A stretch of DNA of 64,000 bases from Shinisaurus crocodilurus (Eukaryota > Chordata > Lepidosauria > Squamata > Shinisauridae). Under the pieces are notes generated by a model, which saw nothing but the letters and a program-made list of their open reading frames with translations, did no database searches and had not been told where the DNA came from. Location: contig CM037878.1 in NCBI GenBank assembly GCA_021292165.1, positions 5,396,804-5,460,803 on the forward strand, written 5' to 3'. The stretch's first letter is position 1; each line of letters begins with the position of its first letter. Both the position numbers and the translations under genes were made by a program. Positions 42,689-52,360 of the stretch are shown in pieces.

Positions 42689-43799
42689 TCATAGAATCAT
42701 AGAAAAGTAGAGTTGGAAGGGGCCTACAAGGCCATCGAGTCCAACCCCCTGCTCAGTGCAGGAATCCAGGTCAAAGCATCTCTGACAGATGTCTGTCCAG
42801 CTGCACCTTGAATGCCTCCAGAGTGGGAGAGCCCACCACCTCCCTAGGTAGTTGGTTCCATTGTCTTATTGCTCTGACAGTCAGGACATTTTTCCTGATG
42901 TTTAGGTGGAATCTGGGTTCCTGTAACTTGAGCCCATTATTCCGTGTCCTGCAAACTGGGATGATCGAGAAGAGATCCTGGCCCTCCTCTGTGTGACATC
43001 CCTTCAAATACTGGAAGAGTGCGATCATATCTCCCCTCAGTCTCCTCTTCTGAAGGCTAAACATGCCCAGTTCTTTCAGTCTCTCCTCATAGGGCCTTGT
43101 TTCCAGTCCCTTTATCATCCTTGTTGCCCTCCTCTGAACCCTCTCCAGTTTGTCTATGTCCTTCTTAAAGTGAGGTGCCCAGAACTGGACGCAGTACTCA
43201 AGATGAGGCCTAACCAGTGCCGAGTAAAGGGGAATTATCACTTCCCGCGATTTGGAAGCTATACTTCTATTAATACAGCCCAAAATTGCATTTGCCTTCT
43301 TTGCAGCCACGTCGCATTGCTGGCTCATATTCAGTTTGTGATCTACCACAATTCCAAGATCCTTCTCACTTGTAGTATTGTTGAGCCAAGTGTCCCCCAT
43401 TCTGTAACTCTGCATTTGGTTTCCTCTCCCTAGGTGCAGCACTTGGCATTTATCCCTGTTAAATTTCATTCTGTTGTTTTCGGCCCAGCGCTCCAGCCTA
43501 TCGAGGTCACTTTGAATTTTGTTTCTGTCTTCCAGAGTATTAGCTGTTCCACCCAACTTTGTGTCATCTGCAAATTTGATAAGCATTCCCTGTACCTCCT
43601 CATCCAAGTCATTAATAAAAATGTTGAAGAGCACCGGGCCGAGGACCGAGCCCTGTGGTACCCCGCTCGTTACCTCTCCCCAGTTTGAGAAGGAACCATT
43701 GATAAGCACTCTTTGAGTCCGATTCTTTAGCCAATTGTGGATCCACCTGATAGTTGTTCCATCTAGCCCACTCTTAGCTAGCTTACTAATCAGGATACG
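42689..43799 (-). mobile_element. CR1 LINE, 1.1 kb, 5'-truncated
   Basis: The minus-strand copy runs from the 3' terminus (tcatagaatcatagaaaag) to inside the reverse transcriptase palm. The flanks match a nearby paralogous sequence that lacks the insertion (44657-44837). Confidence 0.92.
42771..43709 (-). pseudogene. CR1 ORF2 reverse transcriptase, C-terminal 312 codons
   Basis: Open throughout. Motifs in order: TSGVPQGSVLGPVLFNIFIN (palm, just before the catalytic block), FADDTKLGG (catalytic FADD), DLDRLERWAENNRMKFN, NKCQVLHLG-type, [37 protein letters not shown], and [10 protein letters not shown] near the end. The endonuclease and fingers are missing by truncation. The stop after HLSEML matches the normal CR1 end. 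This is the best-preserved CR1 frame inside the window. Confidence 0.93.
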
Positions 43800-43942
43800 T
43801 TTAGAAGGGCCACATGCCTCTGATCATGTGCAAAGTGCTGAAGGGCACCATCGTAGGGATGTGCGAATTAGCAAAACTCGAGCTCGCTGAAGTTCTCTGA
43901 ATTCCATCTTGAAGCTCATTTCGACTCGAGTCCATATCAGAT
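43800..43942 (+). repeat. Duplicated segment, copy 1 (with E-element start)
   Basis: Matches 44693-44837 with about one difference. It includes gtagggatgtgcgaattagc, the start of family E. Together with 42657-42688 on the other side of the CR1 it forms one ~175 bp unit. Confidence 0.85.
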
Positions 43943-44482
43943 CTTCTTATGTTCTAAAGTTGTTCTGCAGCCTCCGATCAGTTTGCTATCCCACACAGTA
44001 ATAAAAGGTGCAGTTGTTTTCCCCACTTGAGGGGAGGGAAGAAGCCATCTTGTGGTGACACCTTCTGGGATGCCTTTCTTGAAAAAGAGACCCGAAAGCA
44101 TGGATAATTCCTCTCTGCTTTGTGAAAGGGATCAGCTTCTGTTTCTCAAAAAAGAAAATGGGCATAAGGACACACTTGGAGTTTGCTGCCACGGACGGTT
44201 CACTTGTCTCCTCCTTTACCTATTTTCTGCCGGCACCTTAAGATGTTTATTTTCTGCCAGACTTGTAGCTTGTCGGCTCCTTAATACTTGCTTTAATTCT
44301 CTCTCTTTTCAGTTTTGCTTTTAGTGCAGCTTTTGTATTTTTTTTTATACATTTGTTTTTTACTTTTGTATTAATAATGTTGATGTTTTTATTGTTTTTG
44401 TTTCTGTTGTTTTGTTTTTTGTAAGCATTCTTCCATTCTGCCTTTGTTGGAGGCGGAAGAAAGCAAGATAACTACCGTGATT
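43943..44482. other. Unassigned; possible old LINE 3' end
   Basis: 44180-44470 has ttaagatgtttattttctgc and a T-rich run ending near ctgcctttgttggaggcgg, which could be an old L2-type 3' UTR. Weak. Confidence 0.35.
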
Positions 44483-44605
44483 CAACCTTTTCCAACCTGG
44501 TGGCTTCCAGAGGGGCTGAAACACCCATCAGCCTCAGCCAGCACAGTCAGCATGATGGGAGTTGTAGTCCAAAGCATCTGGAGGAGATCAGGATGGGGAA
44601 GGCTG
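44483..44605. mobile_element. Family B (B7)
   Basis: ccttttccaacctggtggc and ggatggggaaggctg edges, with gatgggagttgtagtccaaa in the right arm. The left arm is diverged. Confidence 0.65.
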
Positions 44606-44656
44606 CTCTAATACACATAAATAAATGAATAAATTAGCATAAGCATGAACAGGAAG

Positions 44657-45115
44657 CATCAACCTTTGATAGGAAGCTGCTTTTAAAGAAACTTTTAGAA
44701 GGGCCACATGCCTCTGATCATGTGCAAAGTGCTGAAGGGCACCATCGTAGGGATGTGCGAATTAGCAAAACTCAAGCTCGCTGAAGTTCTCTGAATTCCA
44801 TCTTGAAGCTCATTTCGACTCGAGTCCATATCAGATTGTGAACGTTGTGCTTTTCTTTTTGCGTGAAAATCCGTGCATATTTTTCCAAATGTACACACTA
44901 GTTGTGCACAACTTTGAAATGTACACATTCTTCTCCCATTGATTAAAGCGTATTTGTGTGCATTTTTCAGAAGTATACAGTTTTTCATGTGAATTTTTCA
45001 AATGTACGCATGCTGTCGAACACATTTTTGGGGGTTCATGAATAACATTGTAAGCTCGGAAATGTACAGACTTCAACTGTAGATTGTGTCTGAGTCTCTG
45101 TTTGGTCCGGAAGGT
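44657..45115 (+). repeat. Duplicated segment copy 2 and family E element
   Basis: 44657-44837 is the unoccupied counterpart of the CR1 insertion site. From about 44749 (tagggatgtgcgaattagc) it continues as family E, a roughly 360 bp AT-rich repeat with phrases such as aaatgtacacattcttctcc and aaatgtacgcatgctgtcg. A minus-strand relative is at 53427-53698. Confidence 0.75.
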
Positions 45116-45119
45116 GTGA

Positions 45120-45757
45120 ACTAGTAACCTCAAGACTGGATTACTGCAATGCGCTCTATGTGGGGCTGCCCTTAAGGTTGCTCCGGAAGTGGGAGCTAGT
45201 GCAGAATGCAGCAGCTCGGCTCTTGTCAGGAGCTGCCCCTTTTCAGCATGCGACTCCTTTGCTGAAGGAACTGCACTGGCTGCCTGTTCGCCACTGGGCC
45301 ATGCTTAAGGTTCTGACACTTGTGTACAAAGCCCAAAACAACTTGGGACCAGGATACCTGAGAGAGCACCTGCTCCCATACCAACCTGCCCAATCGCTGA
45401 GGTCATCAGATGTCATGCTCCTGGGGGTTCCTCATGGACTTTTGGCCTGACTGGAGTCCACCAGGAGAAGGGCCTTCAGTGTGGTGGCTCCATTTCTGTG
45501 GAACTCCCTGCCTCTGGAGGTCAGGCAGGCTCCCCCATTGTGCTGCTTTCGGCGCCTGTTGAAGACCTCCTTGTTCCGGGAAGCCTTCTCTGCTCTCCAA
45601 CCACCAATGTAATTTTAGTTTGTTTTCAATATATTCTTTTTGTTTCTTTTATCTGTTTTTGTCTTTTTTGTTCACAGTTCTGGAATCTGCTTGATGTGGA
45701 CCAGTATACTGTAAATGATGATGATGATGATGATGTAATCATCATCATCATCATCAC
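45120..45757 (+). mobile_element. L2-type LINE 3' part with ATG/ATC-rich tail
   Basis: Coding remnant SRLDYCNALYVGLPLRLLRK, ELVQNAAARLLSG and LHWLPVRHWAMLKVL, followed by a broken frame. The 3' UTR has tgtggaccagtatactgtaa and a (ATG)n then (ATC)n run at 45715-45757. Confidence 0.82.
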
Positions 45758-46163
45758 GGCCCTATGAGGAGAGACTGAAAGAACTGGGCATGTTTAGCCT
45801 TCAGAAGAGGAGACTGAGGGGAGATTTGATAGCACTCTTCCAGTACTTGAAGGGATGTCACACAGAGGAGGGCCAGGATCTCTTCTTGATCATCCCAGTT
45901 TGCAGGACACGGAATAATGGGCTCAAGTTACAGGAACCCAGATTCCACCTAAACATCAGGAAAAATTTCCTGACGGTCAGAGCAATAAGACAATGGAACC
46001 AACTACCTAGGGAGGTGGTGGTGGACTCTCCCACTCTGGAGGCATTCAAGGTGCAGCTGGACAGCCATCTGTCAGGGATGCTTTGACCTGGATTCCTGCA
46101 TTGAGCAGGGGGTTGGACTCGATGGCCTTGTAGGCCCCTTCCAACTCTACTTTTCTATGATCA
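45757..46163 (+). mobile_element. CR1 LINE 3' end inside an ATC microsatellite
   Basis: Starts at ggccctatgaggagagactg in the coding region and ends with cccttccaactctacttttc and tatga. The last 98 codons of ORF2 are open apart from one extra codon (VVVDSP instead of VVGSP). ATC-rich repeat lies on both sides (45715-45757 and 46160-46200). Confidence 0.88.
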
Positions 46164-46199
46164 TCATCGTCATCATCATCATAATCATCATCATCATCT

Positions 46200-47508
46200 G
46201 GGTAAAGCCTGATAAAAAATGAACTGAAACACATTTCTCATACATCCTTATTTGGAGGGAAACCGTTTGAAGAATTTTGATAGAAGTGTGAAACAATGAA
46301 ATTGGTCTGGGAGCATTGGCACATCCCTAAATTTTGACACCTCTTGCGCGCAAGTGGACAGACGCTTGCCTCAGGCAGTTTACGGAGGTTTTTGAAGAAG
46401 GGGAGAGAGAGTATTTGATAAGGCGAAGAATACTAAGATGTGTCTTAAAAGTGAATCATGTTGCGCTATAAAGCTATGCCTAATGAGATGCCAAGGTTTA
46501 TAGCGCATAAAGATGGTATGTGGGCTGTTAATGGAGCTATGGATGGTGCAGTGCTATTAAAAGTTATCAATTAGGCTAGTGTGGATTATGAGGGATGCAG
46601 TGTTTGGCAAGGGCTGAGGAGAACTCTATCCCCCCCCCCATCTTCAACGACAGTGTTCTCCAACAACCTTCCCCAACACGGTTCCCTTCTGATTTGTTGA
46701 ACGCGGTCTGCTGTCATGGATGAGGTATGCTGTTTTACAAGAAGTAGCATCTTGTTCTTACTTGCTACTATGTTTTTAGGTGTTTCTTTACAACCATGAG
46801 GTCTTGCAACTTCATCTCAAATGATAAAAATTGGTCACTCTTGAGGTGTATTTAAGTTCAGTGTTGCACCTTGTTCAGACTGTGCACCTTGTGGCGATTC
46901 ATAACTGTGCATGTTCATAAATCCCCATTTCTCCCTTGATTTTTATATGACTGCTGTCCTTAAAAAACGTTCTCCTGTCCTGCTTAGCGATCTCTCGGAT
47001 TTTGCTGTGGTTCTGATGACTTTTATCTTCCTTGACTTTCCTAATCCACATTGTTAAGTCCGGAAGGTGAACTGTCCAAGGGAGGAGCTTCCTAGGTGCA
47101 GTCAAAGCTGACTTTGTGATGCGGACGGGAGACTTCGGTTCTCTTGCACGCTAAGAACAGCTCTCCTAAACCAGCATGCAGCAGCAAAGCAGGGATGAAC
47201 TCATTTGCTGGCCAACAGAGCGGCAGGTGGCAAGGCAGATGGCATTTACAGATGGGGGGTGGTGGTCCACCAGCTTTGGCTCCCCTTTCTTGAGGCTTCC
47301 TCTCCTCCGAGTCTTCTCGCGCACAGGGGGGGACTTGAAGGAAGGGAGGGTTCAGGCTCCCACTTTGCATACGTGGAAGTGGGGCGGATTTGTCTTCACC
47401 CATTTGGAGTGTCTTCGAACTGTGGAAATGACCTTCCCATTTCCCCAAGGTCCAGAGGCTGCAGAGGGGAGAGGAAAGGCCATTTTGGGCTTTTGGGATA
47501 GTCCAAGG
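46200..47508. other. Mostly unassigned
   Basis: 46212-46340 ends with gggagcattggcacatccct, resembling the tip of a gggatgtgc-type element on the minus strand. The rest is not recognised. Confidence 0.4.
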
Positions 47509-47617
47509 CAGTGTTCTCCAACCTTGGGTCCCCAGACGTTTTTGGCCTACAACTCCCAGCAAAATGCTGGGAGTTGTAGGCCAAAAACATCTGGGGACCC
47601 AAGGTTGGAGAACACTG
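47509..47617. mobile_element. Family A, centrally deleted 109 bp (A9)
   Basis: 53 bp arms around aaa (actcccagca / tgctgggagt). An exact 8 bp duplication, gtccaagg, lies at 47501-47508 and 47618-47625. Confidence 0.92.
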
Positions 47618-47719
47618 GTCCAAGGCATTGAGAGAGCTGCACTGCATTTGGAACCCCAATCCCCACCATGAATGCCGAGTGGCCTGGCCATATCAGTGGC
47701 AGGGACAATACTGGGGTGT

Positions 47720-47806
47720 GTGTGCAATGTATTGGTCATGCTGGTTGGGACTGATGGGAATTGAAATCCAAGGCACCTGCAGCACACCTGTTTTGGGAAG
47801 GCTGCC
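47720..47806. mobile_element. Family B fragment (right half)
   Basis: ggactgatgggaattgaaat, ccaaggcacctgcag, tgttttgggaaggctgcc. Diverged. Confidence 0.5.
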
Positions 47807-47827
47807 TTAGCTAGTTTGTCATAGTGA

Positions 47828-47940
47828 CTGGGTTCAGACAACACAATAACCCCCACGCAAGGGTTGAGTATGGGTTGAGTGTGGGTTGTCATTGAACTGT
47901 GGGTTGTTGTTGAACTGTGGGTTATGTTGTCTGAACCCAG
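47828..47940 (+). mobile_element. Family L element, first copy
   Basis: The ends are ctgggttcagacaacacaat and the complement of gttatgttgtctgaacccag. The interior consists of gggttgagt / gtgggttg / gaactgtgggttg variants. Confidence 0.75.
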
Positions 47941-48010
47941 CTGCGCTCACAAGCCATGGCTTGTTAACCATGAACACCCCATGAAGAGAACCCCTGGCTT
48001 GTTATCTCGG

Positions 48011-48688
48011 CTGGGTTCAGACAACATAATAACCCTCGTTTCAACAACAACCCATGGTTCAACAGCAACCCACACTCAACCCATACTCATAGAACCATAG
48101 AATCATAGAAAAGTAGAGTTGGAAGGGGCCTACAAGGCCATCGAGTCCAACCCCCTGCTCAATGCAGGAATCCAGGTCAAAGCATCCCTGACAGATGGCT
48201 GTCCAGCCGCACCTTGAATGCCTCCAGAGTGGGAGAGCTCACCACCTCCCTAGGTAGTTGGTTCCATTGTCTTATTGCTCTGACCGTCAGGAAATTTTTC
48301 CTGATGTTTAGGTGGAATCTAGGTTCCTGTAACTTGAGGCCATTATTCCGTGTCCTGCAAACTGGGATGATCGAGAAGAGATCCTGGCCCTCCTCTGTGT
48401 GACAACCCTTTAAGTACTGGAAGAGTGCGGTCATATCTCCCCTCAGTCTCCTCTTCTGAAGGCCAAACATGCCCAGTTCTTTCAGTCTCTCCTCGTAGGA
48501 CCTTGTTTCCAGTCCCTTTATCATCCTTGTTGCCCTCCTCTGAACCCTCTCCAGTTTGTCTACGTCCTTCTGAAAGTGTGGTGCCCAGAACTGGACGCAG
48601 TACTCAAGATGAGGCCTAACCAGTGCCGAGTGAAGGGGGAATTATTACTCAACCCTTGAGTGTGGGGTGTCATGTTGTCTAAACCCAG
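48011..48688 (-). mobile_element. Family L element, second copy (inverted), split by CR1
   Basis: ctgggttcagacaacataat and aacaacccatggttcaacag, then after the CR1 actcaacccttgagtgtggg and catgttgtctaaacccag. Without the CR1 it is the reverse complement of the first copy. Confidence 0.75.
48090..48645 (-). mobile_element. CR1 LINE 3' end
   Basis: 5'-truncated, 556 bp, with the last 115+ codons of ORF2 open ([17 protein letters not shown] to HLSGML). A 6 bp duplication, tactca, at 48084-48089 and 48646-48651 marks the insertion into family L. Confidence 0.92.
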
Positions 48689-49407
48689 TCAGTGTCTGTC
48701 ATTTCACAAGAAGGGACTTGTTGGATCAATACAGTATTTTGTGAGTAGCATATTTTGAATCTGTGGAGGTCAGATCCTGCTTGGCACAGTTCCTCTGCTG
48801 GAGCCTGTCGCCAGGTGTGGGCTGGGGGGGGGCTACCCCCCTAAATTTTCTCTGCCCCCCATTTTTTTTTTTTTTTTTTTTTACAAACAGCTAATTAGAA
48901 AACCATTTATGAATTTGCCTTTAAAAAGCCTGCAGACCAGATGACCTGCCTCTCCTACTTTTTTGGCGCCCCCCTGCCCAAACCTTTAGGCTGGCTACAC
49001 AGGCCTGCCCCTGCCCTCTCCCGGATGTGCGGGTCATCTCTTTATGGCTGGGGGCTTTGTCATGTGTCTCCGAGCATGTCACTTTGGGGAGGGGGTGAGG
49101 GTCTGCTAAAAAGCACAGCTGGGCTGCTGCCATCTCCCATTCCTTGCCTCTCGTGGGTGGCGTTGTGAGGTGCAGAGCATAAAATTTCAAGGCAAACTGC
49201 TCTGTTATGTTGCGAACTTGTGTGTGCTTCCCCCCCCCTCCATTTTTTTTAATTCTCCACCCAGGCAATGCAAATGAAAGCTGAATTTTGCCAGATGAAC
49301 ACTTGCAAACGTTGGTCTGACAGAAGAGAACAATTTGAGCAGCAGTTAGCGTTTTTGGCTGCCGAAGCCACGGCACTCGAAGAATTGCGATCACTGACCT
49401 GGGTTCG
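48689..49407. other. Unassigned, with poly(T)
   Basis: A T-run of about 21 is at 48862-48882 and a C-run near 49231. The rest is not recognised. Confidence 0.4.
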
Positions 49408-49579
49408 TAGATTTCATAGATCATTGAGTTGGAAGGGGCCTACAAGGCCATGGAGTCCAACCCCCCTGCTCAATGCAGGAAACTAGAGGAGGGGTCTCCC
49501 ATCCAAGTAATGACCAGGCCTGACCCTGCTTAGCTGCTTTCCACACTCGGACAAGCTGAGCCAGCGTAAGCCACAGGCC
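49408..49579 (-). repeat. 5S-derived SINE with CR1-like tail (S5)
   Basis: Minus-strand, full length: tagatttcatagatcattg tail, ctcccatccaagtaatgacc, gaccctgcttagctgctttc (with a three-base insertion gct), ccacaggcctg. Confidence 0.87.
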
Positions 49580-49582
49580 TGT

Positions 49583-49690
49583 ATCCTTTCAGATGTATTG
49601 GATGCCAACTCCTGTCATGCTGGCCGGGGATGATGGGAGTTGTAGTCCAACACATCTGGAGGGCGGCCAGGTTGCAGAAAGATGGTGCAT
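49583..49690. mobile_element. Family B (B8)
   Basis: tcagatgtattggatgccaa and gttgtagtccaacacatctg, ending ggccaggttgcagaaagatg. The left end is missing where the SINE abuts. Confidence 0.65.
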
Positions 49691-50201
49691 ATGCTGATCA
49701 GCACCAAGTTGATGACCCTCAGGTGCACTGAATACCAAATCAGCATTTGTGTACATACATGATTCTTACCATTTTTCCGGGCAATTGATCTTCCTTACAA
49801 TGCCCAAGACCAGTTTCAAGCAGCTCGGTCATCAGCGGCATCTGCAGTTACCTCCTTTTCTCCTTGCAGGCACCATCGCGGCAACTTTTATGCTTCTGGG
49901 CGCTTGTGCTGTTTCATGATCCCCTTTGTGCTCTTTGGCCAGAGCCGCTCCCAAAGTTTTCAGATGAGGGCCATAACTCTACAAGAAGAGGCCTTTTCTT
50001 ATCACCCCTCCCCTTCAAGATGTAGATGCAAACATTTTTTTGGGGGTAGAGTTTACCGGGAAACAACTGCTTCTGATACCTTGTAGAACAGTTTGTGACG
50101 CAAATCACACAGAGTCCGTTGAGAGCCTTCGACTCCTGCCCTGTACCCTGCAAAGTAGACTTGGTGCTCCTGGTGGTTGCTGGTGCCCAGTTCCAGCAAC
50201 A
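49691..50201. other. Unassigned sequence
   Basis: No recognised element. A short coding-looking frame at 49904 has no family resemblance. Confidence 0.35.
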
Positions 50202-51022
50202 TCTTAAGAATATAACATAAGAAGATCCATGCTGGATCAGACCAAGGGCCCATCTAGTTCACCATTCAGTTCGCGCAGTGGCCAGCCAGCTGCCCACGGG
50301 AAACCCACAAGCATGACATCATAGAATCATAGAAAAGTAGAGTTGGAAGGGGCCTACAAGGCCATCGAGTCCAACCCCCTGCTCAATGCAGGAATCCAGG
50401 TCAAAGCATCTCTGACAGATGTCTGTCCAGCCGCACCTTGAATGCCTCCAGACTGGGAGAGCCCACCACCTCCCTAGGTAGTTGATTCCATTGTCTTATT
50501 GCTCTGACAGTCAGGAAATTTTTCCTGATGTTTAGGTGGAATCTAGGTTCCTGTAACTTGAGCCCATTATTCCGTGTCCTGCAAACTGGGATGAACGAGA
50601 AGAGATCTTTGCCCTCCTCTGTGTGACATCCCTTCAAGTACTGGAAGAGTGCGATCATATCTCCCCTCAGTCTCCTCTTCTGAAGGCTAAACATGCCCAG
50701 TTCTTTCAGTCTCTCCTCATAGGGCCTTGTTTCCAGTCCCTTTATCATCCTTGTTGCCCTCCTCTGAACCCTCTCCAGTTTGTCTATGTCCTTCTTAAAG
50801 TGAGGTGCCCAGAACTGGACCCGCCCGCCCATGTTCCCAGCAACTGGTGCACATAGGCATACTGCCTCTGATGCTGGAGGCAGCATATAGTCATCAGGAC
50901 TAGCAGCCAGTGACAGCCTTCTCCTCCATGAATTTGTCCAATCACCCGTTATAGCCATCCCAAGCCATCCCCTTTTAAAGCCATCTTCTGGAAGAGAATT
51001 CCATATTTTAACTACCGTATGT
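50202..51022 (-). mobile_element. CR1-related LINE (second subfamily), split by a young CR1
   Basis: 50202-50318 (ttaagaatataacataagaa, gctggatcagaccaaggg, acccacaagcatgac) and 50821-51022 (gcccatgttcccagcaactg, ctcctccatgaatttgtcca) are one element interrupted by the CR1 at 50319-50820. Confidence 0.82.
50319..50820 (-). mobile_element. CR1 LINE 3' end
   Basis: 502 bp, 5'-truncated within ORF2 ([20 protein letters not shown] is the first coding block). The coding part is open to the normal stop. A longer minus-strand frame extends into the interrupted LINE but is a chance fusion. Confidence 0.92.
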
Positions 51023-51032
51023 GCTGTGTGTA

Positions 51033-51205
51033 GGGCCTGTGGCTCACGCTGGCTCAGCTTGTCTGATTGTGGAAAGCAGCTAAGCAGGGTCAAGCCTGGT
51101 TATTACTTGGATGGGAGACCCCTCCTCTAGTTTCCTGCATTGAGCAGGGGGTTGGACTCGATAGCCTTGTAGGCTCCTTCCAACTCTATGATCTATGAAA
51201 TCTAA
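51033..51205 (+). repeat. 5S-derived SINE with CR1-like tail (S6)
   Basis: Full length: ggcctgtggctcacgctgg, aaagcagctaagcagggtca (same gct insertion as S5), acttggatgggagacccct, tccaactctatgatctatga. Confidence 0.88.
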
Positions 51206-51226
51206 GTCCTTCCTTTAATCTGTCCT

Positions 51227-51987
51227 CAGGGCCGGCGCTACCGCTAGGCCAACTAGGCTGTTGCCTAGGGCGCGTAGCGTAAGAGGGCGCAGAACGCTGC
51301 GCTCCTCTTCGCTGCCGGCGCGCTCCTGCCCTGCCCGCCCGCCCGCCCGCCTCTCCGAGAAAGCCAGGTCAGTGTGCCCCGAGTAGTGGTGGGGCCGAGC
51401 CTGGGCGCCTCCCCCCCACCTTGCCTCGCCTCCGCGCCGCCTCCCACCTCGCCACTGCGCCGCCTCCCCCCCCACCTCGCCTCTGCACCACCTCCCCCCC
51501 CGCGCCGCCTCCCCCCCACCTCGCCTCGCTTCGCCTCGCCTCTGCGCCGCCTCCCCCCCACTTCGCCTCGCTTCCCCCTCCCCCGCGCCGCTTCCCCCTC
51601 CCCCGCGCCGCTTCCCCCTCGCCTCGCTTCGCTTCGCCTCTCCTCCGCGCCGCCTCCCCCCCCCGACACCTACCTTCTCCGTGCTCTTTCGGGAGCCCCG
51701 CCCGCGCTCTGTTTTGGTGGGAGGAACCAGGGCAACAGGGCTTAAACAGCCCTGTTGCTCTGGTTTCCCCCGGCCAAAAACAGAGCGCAGGGGTCCCTTT
51801 TCGGAGGAGGCGTGGGAAGGTAGGTGGGGAGCGGCAGCGGCAGCGTGCGGGGGGGGGTCCGGTGGCGGCGGGGGGGGCGGGAGGTTGCAGAGCAGGGCTG
51901 CTTTCTGGAGCCCCCCCCACGGCACGAGAGGGGGGGGCGCTAAATATAGTTTAGCCTAGGGCGCCAAACTGCCCTGCACCGGTCCTG
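51227..51987. mobile_element. hAT-like family D, 761 bp GC-rich palindromic form (D3)
   Basis: The termini match D1/D2 (cagggccggcgctaccgc; complement of ccctgcaccggtcctg). An exact 8 bp duplication, tctgtcct, lies at 51219-51226 and 51988-51995. The interior is very GC-rich. It has cgcctcc/cccaccttcgc-type runs on the left and ggcggcg/ggggggtcc on the right, and is palindromic about 51748 (agggcaacagggct / agccctgttgct). Long frames on both strands here are artefacts of the low-complexity sequence. Confidence 0.9.
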
Positions 51988-51995
51988 TCTGTCCT

Positions 51996-52360
51996 GAATC
52001 TCCAACCAAGCGACTTCATGGGATAACCTGTTGGGTTCTAGCATTATCAGTGAGAGAAAATGTCTCCCTGTCCACTTTCTCCACACTGTGCATACTTTTG
52101 TACACCTCTACCAAGTCTCCCCTTACTTGCCTTTTTTCTAAGCTAAACAATCCCAGCTGCTGTAACCTTTCCTCATAGTGGAGTTCCTCCAGCCCCTGGA
52201 TCATTTTAGCTGCCCGTCTCTGCCCTTTTTCCAGCTCTGCCATGTCCTTTTTTAGGTGCGGTGACCAGAACTGTACACAGTATTTTAAGTGTGGTCGCAC
52301 CATAGATTTGTATAAGGGCAGTCTGATATTTTCCCCAGTGATCCAGCAGATGTGCACCCA
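51996..52360 (-). mobile_element. CR1/L3-type LINE ORF2 C-terminal remnant
   Basis: 113 open codons: LPLYKSMVRPHLKYCVQFWS, KKDMAELEKGQRRAAKMIQG, YEERLQQLGLFSLEKRQVRG and VEKVDRETFSL. Clearly CR1-type but a different, older lineage from the tcatagaa copies. Confidence 0.82.

Noticed and set aside
43434..43688. Plus-strand frames at 42808-43716, 46-63 kb and similar
   Set aside because: They are antisense shadows of the CR1 reverse transcriptase, which is open on both strands over long stretches.
47092..47892. 266-codon minus-strand frame
   Set aside because: It runs through family A copy A9 and has no domain or conserved composition.
51215..51954. Several long overlapping frames rich in Gly, Arg, Pro and Ala
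   Set aside because: All lie inside the GC-rich family D element. All strands are open because stop codons are rare in such composition.
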